Source: Hyphomicrobiales bacterium (GTDB lineage: Bacteria > Pseudomonadota > Alphaproteobacteria > Rhizobiales > Beijerinckiaceae). Taken from it: a stretch of 64,000 nucleotides of DNA. The translations under genes were made by a program, and so were the position numbers. Every line of letters begins with the position of its first letter. The first letter of the stretch is position 1. The stretch lies in contig CAKNFJ010000001.1 of assembly GCA_930633495.1 (NCBI GenBank), forward strand, positions 1,674,001 through 1,738,000. Reading direction: 5' to 3'. The notes under the pieces were generated by a model that did not search any database, was not told where the DNA came from, and was given only the letters and a program-made list of their open reading frames with translations. Positions 7,098 to 14,995 of the stretch are shown here, one piece after another.

Positions 7098-8021
7098 ATG
7101 GCGATCACACTGGTCCCCTCCAGCGCCACGATCTCGGCCAGCAAGGGTGGCTCGCGGCCCGACATCTTCGTCGGCACCGAACATGCGCTGCTCCATTGCA
7201 CGACCAATGTGCGGCGCGCGGCCGCCAACGAGGCGGCCGGGCACCCCGGCCACACCGGGCCGATGATCAACTGCACCGGAACCGTGCTGCTCTCGGGCGA
7301 TCCGAACTCCGCGCAGGACAAGATCGACATCACCAGCTGGGATTTCGGGATGATCCTGGTGTCCGAGCTGTCGGTCTACGAAGCCCATTACGCCGGACGG
7401 ATGGACAATGAGGGCAGCATCGCCATCAACCTCAAATCCGCCTTCACCACCAATCCCTCGCTCGACGGCGACGGCGATCTGCCCACCATCGACGAAATGA
7501 TCTTTGATCCGAGCAATCTGATCATCGCGCCGCAGACCACCGGCACCAGGGGCTTCCTCGCGACCTACAAGTTCGGCGACCACCCCAACAACCCGTTCCC
7601 TCTGCGCCAGACCAACGGCAAGATGCACTCCCCCAACTTCCTGCACACGGCACGCCGCGACGAGGGTTTCATCGCCTTCTTCGTGGCGAAGGCGCCGGGC
7701 GGCCGGATCCACCATCTGGCGCGGATCGGCTGGCATGTCGTCTGGCACGGCACGCTCGGCTGGACTTCTCCGAGCGCGACGCCCACCGTCGCCATGGTGA
7801 CGTCGCGCATCGACATCGGGCAGCCGACCACGGACGACATCGACAACACGAACTTCCCGCGCTCGGCCGCCGTCGCCAAGAACCCGCAGCGCCCGACCTG
7901 CAACGAGCAGGACGGCAACGCCTTCGACAGAGGCTACGGCCCGGCGGCGGGTGCGCCGGTGCGGGTCGAGTCGGAAACCCGCCCCGGCAATCTGCCGAGC
8001 AATTTCTTTCCTTCGCCCTGA
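7098..8021 (+). CDS. Conserved-looking protein of unknown function
   Basis: I do not recognise this 307-residue protein. The frame is open from 6993, but the ATG at 7098 has CAGGAG 7 bases upstream and the extra 35 codons cross a repeat, so 7098 is chosen. The protein has no signal peptide or membrane segment. It is acidic and rich in Thr, Asn, Asp and Pro in the middle, with phrases such as DITSWDFGMILVSELSVYEA, HPNNPFPLRQTNGKMHSP and RIGWHVVWHGTLGWTSP. The C-terminal 60 residues look disordered. It follows the PG-binding gene on the same strand after a repeat, so joint transcription is uncertain. Codon usage fits the neighbourhood and supports a real gene. Confidence 0.6.
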   Translation: MAITLVPSSATISASKGGSRPDIFVGTEHALLHCTTNVRRAAANEAAGHPGHTGPMINCTGTVLLSGDPNSAQDKIDITSWDFGMILVSELSVYEAHYAGRMDNEGSIAINLKSAFTTNPSLDGDGDLPTIDEMIFDPSNLIIAPQTTGTRGFLATYKFGDHPNNPFPLRQTNGKMHSPNFLHTARRDEGFIAFFVAKAPGGRIHHLARIGWHVVWHGTLGWTSPSATPTVAMVTSRIDIGQPTTDDIDNTNFPRSAAVAKNPQRPTCNEQDGNAFDRGYGPAAGAPVRVESETRPGNLPSNFFPSP

Positions 8022-8112
8022 GCCGGAAGCGCCGCACCCGGCCCCGCGCCTTGACAAGGTGGGGACCGAGCCCCCTGATCCGCGCCAATACGAGCGACCA
8101 CAGAGAGACATC

Positions 8113-8814
8113 ATGCCTGCATCCGCCCCGACATCCTGGCGCCCGGCCTTGTGTTTCGCCGTAGCGATGGTGGCGGCGCAGCAGGCAGCGACCGCCGCGC
8201 CGCTGACGGCCCGTGGCAACGAGCCCGGCTGGCAGGTCGAGATTTCGGACACGGCCATAACGATCCGCACAATCGATGCCGGCACCGTGACGGTCACGCC
8301 CGCCCCGACGCCGACCACGGCGAAAGGCGTCGCGACCTACAGGGCGACGGTGGATGGCCGCCCCTTCTCGCTGGTTGTCGCTCCGAAGATTTGTACGGAC
8401 ACCATGAGCGGCATGCCCCATCCGAAAACGGCGAGGGTCATCTTCGGCGGCCGTTCCCTCAAAGGTTGCGCAGGCGATCCCGCCAATCTGCTTCACGGCG
8501 ACTGGCGCATCGAAGCGATCGGCGGCAAGCGCATCGTCAAAGGCTCCAAGCCCACCCTCGCCTTCGATCCGGCGGGGCGCATCCATGGCAATGGATCCTG
8601 CAATCGCTATTTCGGCAGCTTCAAGCTGACCGGGGAAGGATTGACCATCTCGGAGACGGGCGCCTCGATGATGATGTGCGATCCGCCGCTGATGGATCAG
8701 GAACGCGCTCTGCTGAAGGGCCTCGAAGGCGTCGACCGCTTCAAGGCGACGCCATCCGGGCGGCTTCACCTTCTCGGCCGGGATGGCCGCAGCGCCGTGA
8801 GCCTGCGCCGGTAA
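8113..8814 (+). CDS. Exported META/HslJ-domain protein
   Basis: A 233-residue protein with an N-terminal signal (PALCFAVAMVAAQQAATAAP). Residues about 30-115 (TARGNEPGWQVEISDTAITI and KICTDTMSGMPHP) match the N-terminal module often fused to META domains. Residues about 120-230 form a META/HslJ domain: LLHGDWRIEAIGG, GRIHGNGSCNRYFGSFKL and ASMMMCDPPLMDQERALLKG, including the N-x-C-N and M-x-C signatures. Such proteins sit in the envelope and have been tied to heat-shock or antibiotic tolerance and adhesion, but the biochemical role is unknown. The start has AGAGAGA upstream. It ends 13 bases before the convergent LysR gene. Confidence 0.75.
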   Translation: MPASAPTSWRPALCFAVAMVAAQQAATAAPLTARGNEPGWQVEISDTAITIRTIDAGTVTVTPAPTPTTAKGVATYRATVDGRPFSLVVAPKICTDTMSGMPHPKTARVIFGGRSLKGCAGDPANLLHGDWRIEAIGGKRIVKGSKPTLAFDPAGRIHGNGSCNRYFGSFKLTGEGLTISETGASMMMCDPPLMDQERALLKGLEGVDRFKATPSGRLHLLGRDGRSAVSLRR

Positions 8815-8827
8815 AACGGCAACCGCT

Positions 8828-9733
8828 TCAGAGAGCGCCCAGCCTTTCCCTCAAGCGCCTTGCCGCGAATTCCAGGAACACGCGCATCTTCAACGGCAGC
8901 GCGCCGCGCCCGGCATGGAGCAGATGAACGGGGAGCGCCTCGACCTCGAAATCCGCCAGTACGATCTGCAGCAATCCGGCCCGGACGGCGTCGGCGCATT
9001 GGTAATGGAGAACGCGCGTCGCCCCGACGGCTTCGGACGCTGCCCATACCGCCGCCTCGGCCGTGGTCACGGACAGGCGCGCGCTGATCGGCACCTCCAT
9101 CGCGAGCTTGCCGTCCTTCGCTCGAAACGGCCAGGCGGAGATGGGCTGCAAGGCCTCGAAATTCACACATGGCAGGTTCGCCAGCTCCGCTGGCGACCGA
9201 GGCAGCCCCCGCCCGGCGCATAGCCTCGGGCTGACGCACACCACCGTCCGCATCGACCCGACGCGGGTCGCGATCAGGGTGCTGTCCGGCAGCCGGCCGA
9301 TCCGCACCGCCATGTCGACATGATCCTCGACCAAATGGAGATTGCGATCCGAGAAGAGCAGCCGCACATCGATCTCCGGATAGGCGGCCAGGAACTCGGC
9401 GACGATGGGCAGGAGGTAAAGGCGCCCGAAGAGGAGCGGAGCGGTCAGGACGAGCTCGCCGCGAGGGGCCTGAAATTCGCCGGTCGCGATCCGCTCCGCT
9501 TCGTCGATCTCCGCCAGGATACGCCGGACCGACGCGACATAGGCGACGCCGGCATCGGTCAACGCCACCTTGCGGGTCGTGCGGATGAGGAGCCGCGTCC
9601 CGAGATAAGTCTCGAGCTCGTTCACTTTCCGGCTGACGGTGGCCAGAGGCACGCCGAGATCGCGACTTGCCGCCGTGAAGCTTCCTTTGTCGACCACCGC
9701 CAAGAGGGTGGCCATGGCTTCGAGGCGATCCAC
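8828..9733 (-). CDS. LysR-family transcriptional regulator
   Basis: A 301-residue regulator. The N-terminal winged helix-turn-helix (ATLLAVVDKGSFTAASRDLG, then VPLATVSRKVNELETYLGTR) and the LysR substrate-binding domain (GELVLTAPLLFGRLYLLPIV) are complete. The first codon is GTG at 9733; an ATG six codons in (9715) is an alternative. It diverges from the flavin-type oxidoreductase at 9919 across a short AT-rich gap with nested dyads (9738-9795). This layout is typical of a LysR protein controlling the adjacent gene and itself. The inducer is unknown. Confidence 0.88.
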   Translation of the reverse strand: MDRLEAMATLLAVVDKGSFTAASRDLGVPLATVSRKVNELETYLGTRLLIRTTRKVALTDAGVAYVASVRRILAEIDEAERIATGEFQAPRGELVLTAPLLFGRLYLLPIVAEFLAAYPEIDVRLLFSDRNLHLVEDHVDMAVRIGRLPDSTLIATRVGSMRTVVCVSPRLCAGRGLPRSPAELANLPCVNFEALQPISAWPFRAKDGKLAMEVPISARLSVTTAEAAVWAASEAVGATRVLHYQCADAVRAGLLQIVLADFEVEALPVHLLHAGRGALPLKMRVFLEFAARRLRERLGAL

Positions 9734-9737
9734 AACT

Positions 9738-9795
9738 ATTCCAAACTATGAAAGATATAATCCCGAAAATAGCTGATTATATGCCGATTTGGAAT
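9738..9795. promoter_or_regulatory. Nested dyad operator between LysR gene and its divergent target
   Basis: Outer arms ATTCCAAA (9738-9745) and TTTGGAAT (9788-9795) enclose inner arms ATATAATC (9755-9762) and GATTATAT (9775-9782). All four are perfect 8-base arms in one of the few AT-rich patches of the region. The outer left arm is only four bases from the LysR GTG codon. This fits a LysR binding region with recognition and activation sites, though the classic T-N11-A was not assigned. Confidence 0.6.
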
Positions 9796-9918
9796 GACCT
9801 AAATCATAACGAGCCGATATTGACGTCTCGCTCGTCGGGGCGAGTGAGGCAGCCTGAGATCGGGGAACTGGCAGCCTTTCCCGCCAACCCCTGCACCTGC
9901 TGTGGCAAGGAGAACCGG

Positions 9919-10548
9919 ATGTCCTACGGATTTCTCGACATCGCCGTGACGCCCAGCGTCCGGGCGGTCCAGGCCGGCATGGGAGCGGACCACCTCTGGC
10001 AGGACTTCAAGGGTCATCGCGCATTCGACCGCTTCACGGAGAACGAGGCCGCCTTCATCGCCGACCGCGACAGCTTCTACATGGCGACGGTCTCCGAGAC
10101 CGGGTGGCCCTATGTGCAGCATCGCGGCGGGCCGCGCGGCTTCCTGAAGCTGCTGGACGATCGCACGCTGGCCTTCGCCGATTATCGCGGCAATCGCCAA
10201 TACATCAGCACGGGCAATCTCGCAGCCGATGGCCGGGCGTGCCTGTTCCTGATGGACTATCCGCGCCGGGCGCGCCTCAAGATCTATGCGCGCATCGAGA
10301 CCCTCGCCCTCGACGCCGACCCGGCTCTGACCGAAACCGTCATCGACTCCGGCTATCGGGCCAAGCTCGAACGCATCTTCCGACTGCGGCTGGAAAGCTT
10401 CGACTGGAACTGCTCGCAGCACATCACGCCGCGCTTCGCCGAGGCGGAGGTCGCCGAAGCGGTTCGTCCGCTTCGCGACCGCCTCATCGCGCTCGAAACC
10501 GAGAATGCCAGGCTTCGCGCCCGCCTGGCCGCCAGAGAAGGCGTCTGA
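9919..10548 (+). CDS. Pyridoxamine 5'-phosphate oxidase-family flavin protein
   Basis: The ATG at 9919 has AAGGAGAA 6 bases upstream and gives 209 residues; the longer open frame to 9748 would run through the operator region. DRDSFYMATVSETGWPYVQH and GPRGFLKLLDDRTLAFADYR are the FMN-binding split-barrel signature, and GNLAADGRACLFLMDYPRRA continues the fold. The C-terminal about 40 residues form a probable coiled coil (RPLRDRLIALETENARLRAR). Members reduce or oxidise diverse substrates with FMN or F420-like cofactors; PdxH itself is shorter on features, so PLP synthesis is unlikely. Expression is probably controlled by the divergent LysR regulator. Substrate unknown. Confidence 0.8.
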   Translation: MSYGFLDIAVTPSVRAVQAGMGADHLWQDFKGHRAFDRFTENEAAFIADRDSFYMATVSETGWPYVQHRGGPRGFLKLLDDRTLAFADYRGNRQYISTGNLAADGRACLFLMDYPRRARLKIYARIETLALDADPALTETVIDSGYRAKLERIFRLRLESFDWNCSQHITPRFAEAEVAEAVRPLRDRLIALETENARLRARLAAREGV

Positions 10549-10795
10549 CGAGCTTTCGCTGCTCTCCAATTCAGCCCGTTCGCCCGGAACGGGGCCGACA
10601 GGGCCCCTTGCCGCGAGCACGTCGCAAGCCCGCCCGGCGAGCCCGCCGCGGCGCGCTGGCGGGCGATTCGCGCCTCGAGCCGCAGTCGCGACAGCCGCAT
10701 GCAACGGCTTCGGCGCGCGCTGCCGCGCGTGACGCAGAGTGGCGTAGAGTGGCGCCGGTCCCGAACCGCCGACGGACACACTCGACGTTGGCGTC

Positions 10796-10823
10796 GCATG
10801 ATCATGCTGATCGATTTCGATCA
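10796..10823. promoter_or_regulatory. Upstream GATC-type dyads before the DeoR-like regulator
   Basis: A perfect 12-base palindrome GCATGATCATGC (10796-10807) abuts a second dyad, TGATCG-ATTT-CGATCA (10808-10823). Both share the TGATC/GATCA half-site seen again at 10902-10919, which suggests repeated operators for the adjacent regulator. Confidence 0.5.
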
Positions 10824-10901
10824 CACGAGATCTGAGATTCGCGGCATCATCTCGAAATTGGCTTGACTTCTCACTAGTAATGATTGCAAAGGATCAAAAA
10901 A

Positions 10902-10919
10902 ATGATCTGAAACGATCAT
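10902..10919. promoter_or_regulatory. Operator-like dyad just before the DeoR-like regulator start
   Basis: ATGATC and GATCAT form a perfect dyad around TGAAAC, ending 10 bases before the ATG at 10929. GGATCA occurs on both sides of it (10891-10896 and 10920-10925). This position would block transcription or translation of the regulator and of the import operon behind it, which fits autorepression by a DeoR-type protein. Confidence 0.55.
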
Positions 10920-10928
10920 GGATCAGGG

Positions 10929-11711
10929 ATGAACGCTCCACTCTCCGGCCCCCAGCGGCAGGCGCGTCTGCTCGATCAGGTGCGCACGCATCATTTCGTC
11001 GATGTGCAGGCGTTGACGGAGCTGTTCGGCGTGTCCGTCGCCACCATCCGCCGCGATCTCTCCGAGCTCGAGACGCAAGGGTTGCTGCGGCGAACCCATG
11101 GCGGCGCGCTCTTCGTCGACCAGGTCACGCGCGACCAGGCCAACCGCGACCGGACCGTCGCGAATGTCGAAGCGAAGCGCCGCATCGCTCAGGCTGCTGC
11201 GGATCTCGTGGTGGACGGCGATACCGTGATCATCGATGCGGGCACGACCTCGCTGGAAGTCGCCCGTCAACTCGGCACGCGCAGCGGGTTGACGATCATC
11301 ACCAACAGCCTCGACATCAGCCACGAGCTGGCCAACAACGCCACCGGCGACAACCGGCTCTTCGTCATCGGCGGCGAATTCCATGACGTGAACCATTCGT
11401 TTTCCGGGCCGCTGGCCGCCGAGGCCGTGCGACGGTTCAACGCCGACAAGGCCATTCTCAGCGTCTCTTCGGTCGACCTCAACCGCGGCACGATCGGCTT
11501 GCCGAGCCCGCAATTCGCCTGCGTGCAGCAGGCGATGATCGCGGTCGCCAAAGCCGCCATCGTCGTCGCCGACGCCTCGAAATTCGGCCGCGCCTCTCTC
11601 TCGGTCGTCGCGCGCTTCGATGCGCTCGACTGCATCGTGACGGATGACGATGCGCCCGCAGAAGCTGACCAGAAGACCGTCGCGCACGGTTCCCTGCTCG
11701 TTCGCGCCTGA
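10929..11711 (+). CDS. DeoR/GlpR-family transcriptional regulator of the import cassette
   Basis: A 260-residue protein. The N-terminal DeoR helix-turn-helix reads VDVQALTELFGVSVATIRRD and LSELETQGLLRRTHGGALF. The C-terminal sugar-phosphate sensor domain shows GDTVIIDAGTTSLEVARQL and ADKAILSVSSVDLNRGTIGL. This family binds phosphorylated metabolites (glycerol 3-phosphate for GlpR, sugar phosphates for others) and usually represses. Ten bases separate it from the ABC ATPase gene, so it is the first gene of the cassette A operon. Its effector is plausibly the phosphorylated product of that pathway. GATC dyads upstream (10796-10823, 10902-10919) are likely operators. Confidence 0.87.
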   Translation: MNAPLSGPQRQARLLDQVRTHHFVDVQALTELFGVSVATIRRDLSELETQGLLRRTHGGALFVDQVTRDQANRDRTVANVEAKRRIAQAAADLVVDGDTVIIDAGTTSLEVARQLGTRSGLTIITNSLDISHELANNATGDNRLFVIGGEFHDVNHSFSGPLAAEAVRRFNADKAILSVSSVDLNRGTIGLPSPQFACVQQAMIAVAKAAIVVADASKFGRASLSVVARFDALDCIVTDDDAPAEADQKTVAHGSLLVRA

Positions 11712-11721
11712 GGAGGGCACC

Positions 11722-12759
11722 ATGTCGGCAATCGAAGTCCGCGGCCTGACGAAAGCCTGGGGCAGCACCCATGCCGTGGACGGGATCGATTTTCGCGTCG
11801 AGGAAGGCGAGTTCCTCGCCCTGCTCGGCCCTTCCGGCTGCGGCAAGTCAACCACGCTCCGGCTGATCGCCGGCCTCGACGAGCCGACCTCGGGCAGCAT
11901 CGTCATCGGCGGGCGCGACGTGACCGCGCTGCCGCCGGCCCAGCGCCAGCTCTCGATGGTCTTCCAGTCCTACGCGCTGTTTCCGCATCTGAACGTCGCC
12001 GACAACATCGTCTTCGGCCTCTCGGTGCGCGGCGTCTCGAAGGCGGAGCAGCGCGACCGCCTCGCGCGGGTCGTCGACCTGCTCGGATTGTCTCAGCTTC
12101 TAGAGCGCAAGCCCTCGCAGCTCTCCGGCGGCCAGCAGCAGCGCGTCGCGCTCGGACGGGCGCTGATCGCCCAGACCCAGGTCTGCCTGATGGACGAGCC
12201 GCTCTCCAATCTCGACGCCAAGCTGCGCCACGAGATGCGAACCGAGATCCGCGCGCTGCAGCGCCGGCTCGGCATCACCATGGTCTTCGTCACCCACGAT
12301 CAGACCGAGGCGATGAGCATGGCCGATCGCGTCATCCTGATGCGCGCAGGCAGGATCGAGCAGAACGGCACCCCCGCCTCCCTCTACGAACGGCCCGCCT
12401 CGACCTTCGTCGGCGGCTTCATCGGCACGCCGCCGATGAACGTCATCGACATGCCCGCCACGCTGCGCACGCCCGGCGGCCCCACCCGAAAGCTCGGCAT
12501 CCGGCCCGAGGACATCGCCTTCTCCGAAAGCGGCCTGCAAGTCACGGTCGAAGGCGCCGAATATTTCGGTGCCGACTCCGTCACAGCTTGCCGTCTCGAC
12601 GACCAGCTTCTCTTCGTCCGCACGGCCGGCCAGCCGCTGAAGGCGCCGGGTTCCGTCGCCCATCTCGCCTGGCCGAAGAAGGCCGAGAGCATCTTCGACA
12701 GCGAGACCGGCCTGCGGATCGACGAGGCCGGCCGCCCGGCCGGTGCCCATCACGCATAA
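11722..12759 (+). CDS. Ugp-type ABC transporter ATPase (cassette A)
   Basis: A 345-residue carbohydrate-type importer ATPase of the UgpC/MalK group. Walker A GPSGCGKST is at residues 36-44, the signature LSGGQQQ at 134-140 and Walker B VCLMDEP at 154-160, with a C-terminal TOBE-like regulatory domain (RKLGIRPEDIAFSESGLQ). The ATG at 11722 follows GAGGAGGG; an in-frame extension of 26 codons into the regulator gene is rejected. It energises uptake by the two permeases at 14120 and 14992. Its length and motif positions are identical to the paralogue at 48095. Confidence 0.9.
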   Translation: MSAIEVRGLTKAWGSTHAVDGIDFRVEEGEFLALLGPSGCGKSTTLRLIAGLDEPTSGSIVIGGRDVTALPPAQRQLSMVFQSYALFPHLNVADNIVFGLSVRGVSKAEQRDRLARVVDLLGLSQLLERKPSQLSGGQQQRVALGRALIAQTQVCLMDEPLSNLDAKLRHEMRTEIRALQRRLGITMVFVTHDQTEAMSMADRVILMRAGRIEQNGTPASLYERPASTFVGGFIGTPPMNVIDMPATLRTPGGPTRKLGIRPEDIAFSESGLQVTVEGAEYFGADSVTACRLDDQLLFVRTAGQPLKAPGSVAHLAWPKKAESIFDSETGLRIDEAGRPAGAHHA

Positions 12760-12798
12760 CAGAGCGAACACGCTCGTCTCGGCAGCAGGGAGGAAACC

Positions 12799-14100
12799 AT
12801 GCAGAGTTCACGCAGGACGTTCAACAAAGGCGCGCTCGCAGCACTCGGCGCGCTCGCGATGCCGGCGATCGCACGGGCCGCCGACACCAAGATCAGCTTC
12901 TACTACCCCGTCCAGGTCGGCGGCCCGCTGACCAAGGTCATCGACGGCTATGTCACCAAGTTCAAGGCGGCCAATCCCGGCATCGAGGTCGAGGCCGTCT
13001 ATGCCGGCAACTACAACGACACGACGACCAAGGCGCTGACCGCGGCCAAGAGCGGAGCGCCGCCGACCGTGGCGGTGCTGCTCGCGACCGACATCTATAC
13101 CTTCCTCGACGAGGGCGTGATCGAGCCCTTCGACAGCTTCATCAAAACCGATGACGACCGCAAATGGGTCGCCGGCTTCATGCCGGCCTTCCTGAAGAGC
13201 GCGCAGGTCGACGGCAAGCTCTGGGCTGCCCCATTCCAGCGGTCCACCGCGGTCCTCTACTGGAACAAGAAGGCCTTCGCCGAGAGCGGGCTCGATCCGG
13301 AAAAATTCCCGACGACCTGGGACGAGATGGTCCGCTACGGCAAGGCGGTGCTGCGCAAGGACGCATCGGGCAAGGTCACGCGCTGGGGCGTCGGCATTCC
13401 CGGCAATGTCGGCTCGGCCCAGTGGCTGTTCGGCGCGCTGGCCGCCCAGAACGGCGCCTCGCTGTTCAAGGAGGACGGCACCCAGACCTTCCTGAGCGAT
13501 CCCAAGGTCGTGGAAGCCCTGAAGTTCTGGGTCGATCTCAGCAAGGTCGACGGCATCCACCCGCCCGGCATCCAGGAATGGGGCACGACCCCGGCCGACT
13601 TCCTGGAAGGCCGGATCGCGATGATCTGGACCACCACCGGCAACCTCACCAACATCAAGCGCAACGCCGGCTTCGACTTCGGCGTCGCGCCCTATCCGGG
13701 CAAGGTCGCGCCGGCCTCTGTGCTCGGCGGCGGCAATTTCTACATCTTCTCCAAGGCTTCGGCGGCGGAGAAGGAGGCGGCGTTCCGCTTCGTGAAGTTC
13801 ATGACCTCGGACGAGATCCTGGCCGATTGGAGCGTCCAGACCGGCTATGTCGCGCCGCGCGACGGCGCCTGGGAGACCCCGACGCTGAAGAAGTACGTCG
13901 AGGAGATGCCGGCCGCGACCGTCGCCCGCAAGCAGATCGCCAACTCGGTGCCGGAGTTCTCGACCTATGAGAACGCCCGCACCACCAAGGTGCTCAACGA
14001 TGCGCTCGGTGCCGCACTGACCGGGGCGAAGCCGCCGCAGGCGGCGCTCACCGAGGCGCAGGCCGAGATCGACCGCATCCTCAAGCCTTATCGCAAGTGA
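12799..14100 (+). CDS. Tat-exported extracellular solute-binding protein, UgpB-like (cassette A)
   Basis: A 433-residue family 1 solute-binding protein. The N-terminus carries a Tat-like signal (SRRTFNKGALAALGALAMPA) that ends at ARA. ISFYYPVQVGGPLTKVIDGY and the later APFQRSTAVLYWNKKAF resemble UgpB, whose ligands are sn-glycerol 3-phosphate and glycerophosphodiesters. A strong GGGAGG ribosome site precedes the ATG, as expected for a protein needed in excess. It is clearly paralogous to the protein at 49189 (shared AVYAG/IYAG, PPFQRST-type and YWNK segments). The ligand is not known. Phosphodiesters are favoured by the downstream hydrolases. Confidence 0.87.
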   Translation: MQSSRRTFNKGALAALGALAMPAIARAADTKISFYYPVQVGGPLTKVIDGYVTKFKAANPGIEVEAVYAGNYNDTTTKALTAAKSGAPPTVAVLLATDIYTFLDEGVIEPFDSFIKTDDDRKWVAGFMPAFLKSAQVDGKLWAAPFQRSTAVLYWNKKAFAESGLDPEKFPTTWDEMVRYGKAVLRKDASGKVTRWGVGIPGNVGSAQWLFGALAAQNGASLFKEDGTQTFLSDPKVVEALKFWVDLSKVDGIHPPGIQEWGTTPADFLEGRIAMIWTTTGNLTNIKRNAGFDFGVAPYPGKVAPASVLGGGNFYIFSKASAAEKEAAFRFVKFMTSDEILADWSVQTGYVAPRDGAWETPTLKKYVEEMPAATVARKQIANSVPEFSTYENARTTKVLNDALGAALTGAKPPQAALTEAQAEIDRILKPYRK

Positions 14101-14119
14101 GCCGGAAGGGATCGGCACG

Positions 14120-14995
14120 ATGAAGGTCTCGCGCAACGCCCTCTACGGAAGCCTGCTGCTGCTGCCGGCGACGGTGCTGCTCTGGGCCTTCACCTATCAG
14201 CCGATCCTGACCACCATCATCAACAGCTTCTATTCGACCCCGCGCGGCCGGCGGCCCTCCCGCTTCATCGGCTTCGAGCATTACGCCACGATGGCCGCCG
14301 ACCCGGTCTTCTGGAAGGCGTTGACCAACAACCTGATCTACGCGGCCGCCACGATCCCGCTCTCGATCGTGTTGGCCCTCGCCATGGCGCTGCTGGTGCA
14401 GGGCAGCCTGCGCGGCACCACCCTGACGCGCATGGCCTTCTTCACCCCGACCGTTCTGCCGATGGTCGCGGTCGCCAATATCTGGCTGTTCTTCTACGCC
14501 CCCGACTACGGGCTGATCGACCAGGTCCTCTCCCTGTTCGGCCTCGGCGGCAACAACTGGCTCGGCAATCGCGATACGGCGCTGTGGGCGCTGATCGTGA
14601 TCACGGTCTGGAAGGAGGCGGGGTTCTTCATGATCTTCTACCTCGCCGGGCTGCAGCAGATCTCGCCGACCCTGCTCGAAGCCGCCGACCTCGAAGGGGC
14701 GAGCTACTGGCAGCGCCTGCGTCGGGTGGTGATCCCGCTGCTGATGCCGACGACCCTGTTCATCGCGATCAATGCCGTGATCGGCGCCTTCCGCCTGGTC
14801 GATCATGTCGTGGCGATGACCAAGGGCGGCCCCGACAATGCGACCATGCTGCTGCTCTACTACCTCTACCAGGTCGGTTTCAGCTTCTGGGACACCAATT
14901 ACGCCGCCGCCATCACGGTCGTTCTGCTCGCCTTCCTGGCAGCGATCGCTCTGTTCCAGTTCGGCTATGCCGACAAGCGGGTGCACTATCGATGA
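14120..14995 (+). CDS. ABC permease, UgpA-like (cassette A)
   Basis: A 291-residue inner-membrane permease of the MalF/UgpA type with about six membrane segments. GSLLLLPATVLLWAFTY is the first, and the cytoplasmic coupling loop EAADLEGASYWQRLRRVVIP holds the EAA motif that docks on the ATPase. FYSTPRGRRPSRFIGFEHY after the first segment is typical of UgpA relatives. It lies 19 bases after the binding-protein gene and overlaps the next permease by four bases. It forms the heterodimeric channel with that protein. Confidence 0.88.
   Translation: MKVSRNALYGSLLLLPATVLLWAFTYQPILTTIINSFYSTPRGRRPSRFIGFEHYATMAADPVFWKALTNNLIYAAATIPLSIVLALAMALLVQGSLRGTTLTRMAFFTPTVLPMVAVANIWLFFYAPDYGLIDQVLSLFGLGGNNWLGNRDTALWALIVITVWKEAGFFMIFYLAGLQQISPTLLEAADLEGASYWQRLRRVVIPLLMPTTLFIAINAVIGAFRLVDHVVAMTKGGPDNATMLLLYYLYQVGFSFWDTNYAAAITVVLLAFLAAIALFQFGYADKRVHYR

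Larger units (their letters stand above)
10549..10928. other. Intergenic stretch with operators near its right end
   Basis: No credible gene is visible in these 380 bases. A possible terminator stem GGGGCC (10591-10596) / GGCCCC (10602-10607) follows the upstream gene. Bases 10610-10790 are GC-rich without a recognisable signal. The last 130 bases turn AT-rich and hold GATC-containing dyads (annotated separately). TTGACT at 10863-10868 could be a -35 element, but I cannot pair it with a good -10. Confidence 0.5.

Noticed and set aside
10863..10891. Sigma-70 promoter before the DeoR gene
   Set aside because: TTGACT is a good -35, but no acceptable -10 lies 16-18 bases downstream.
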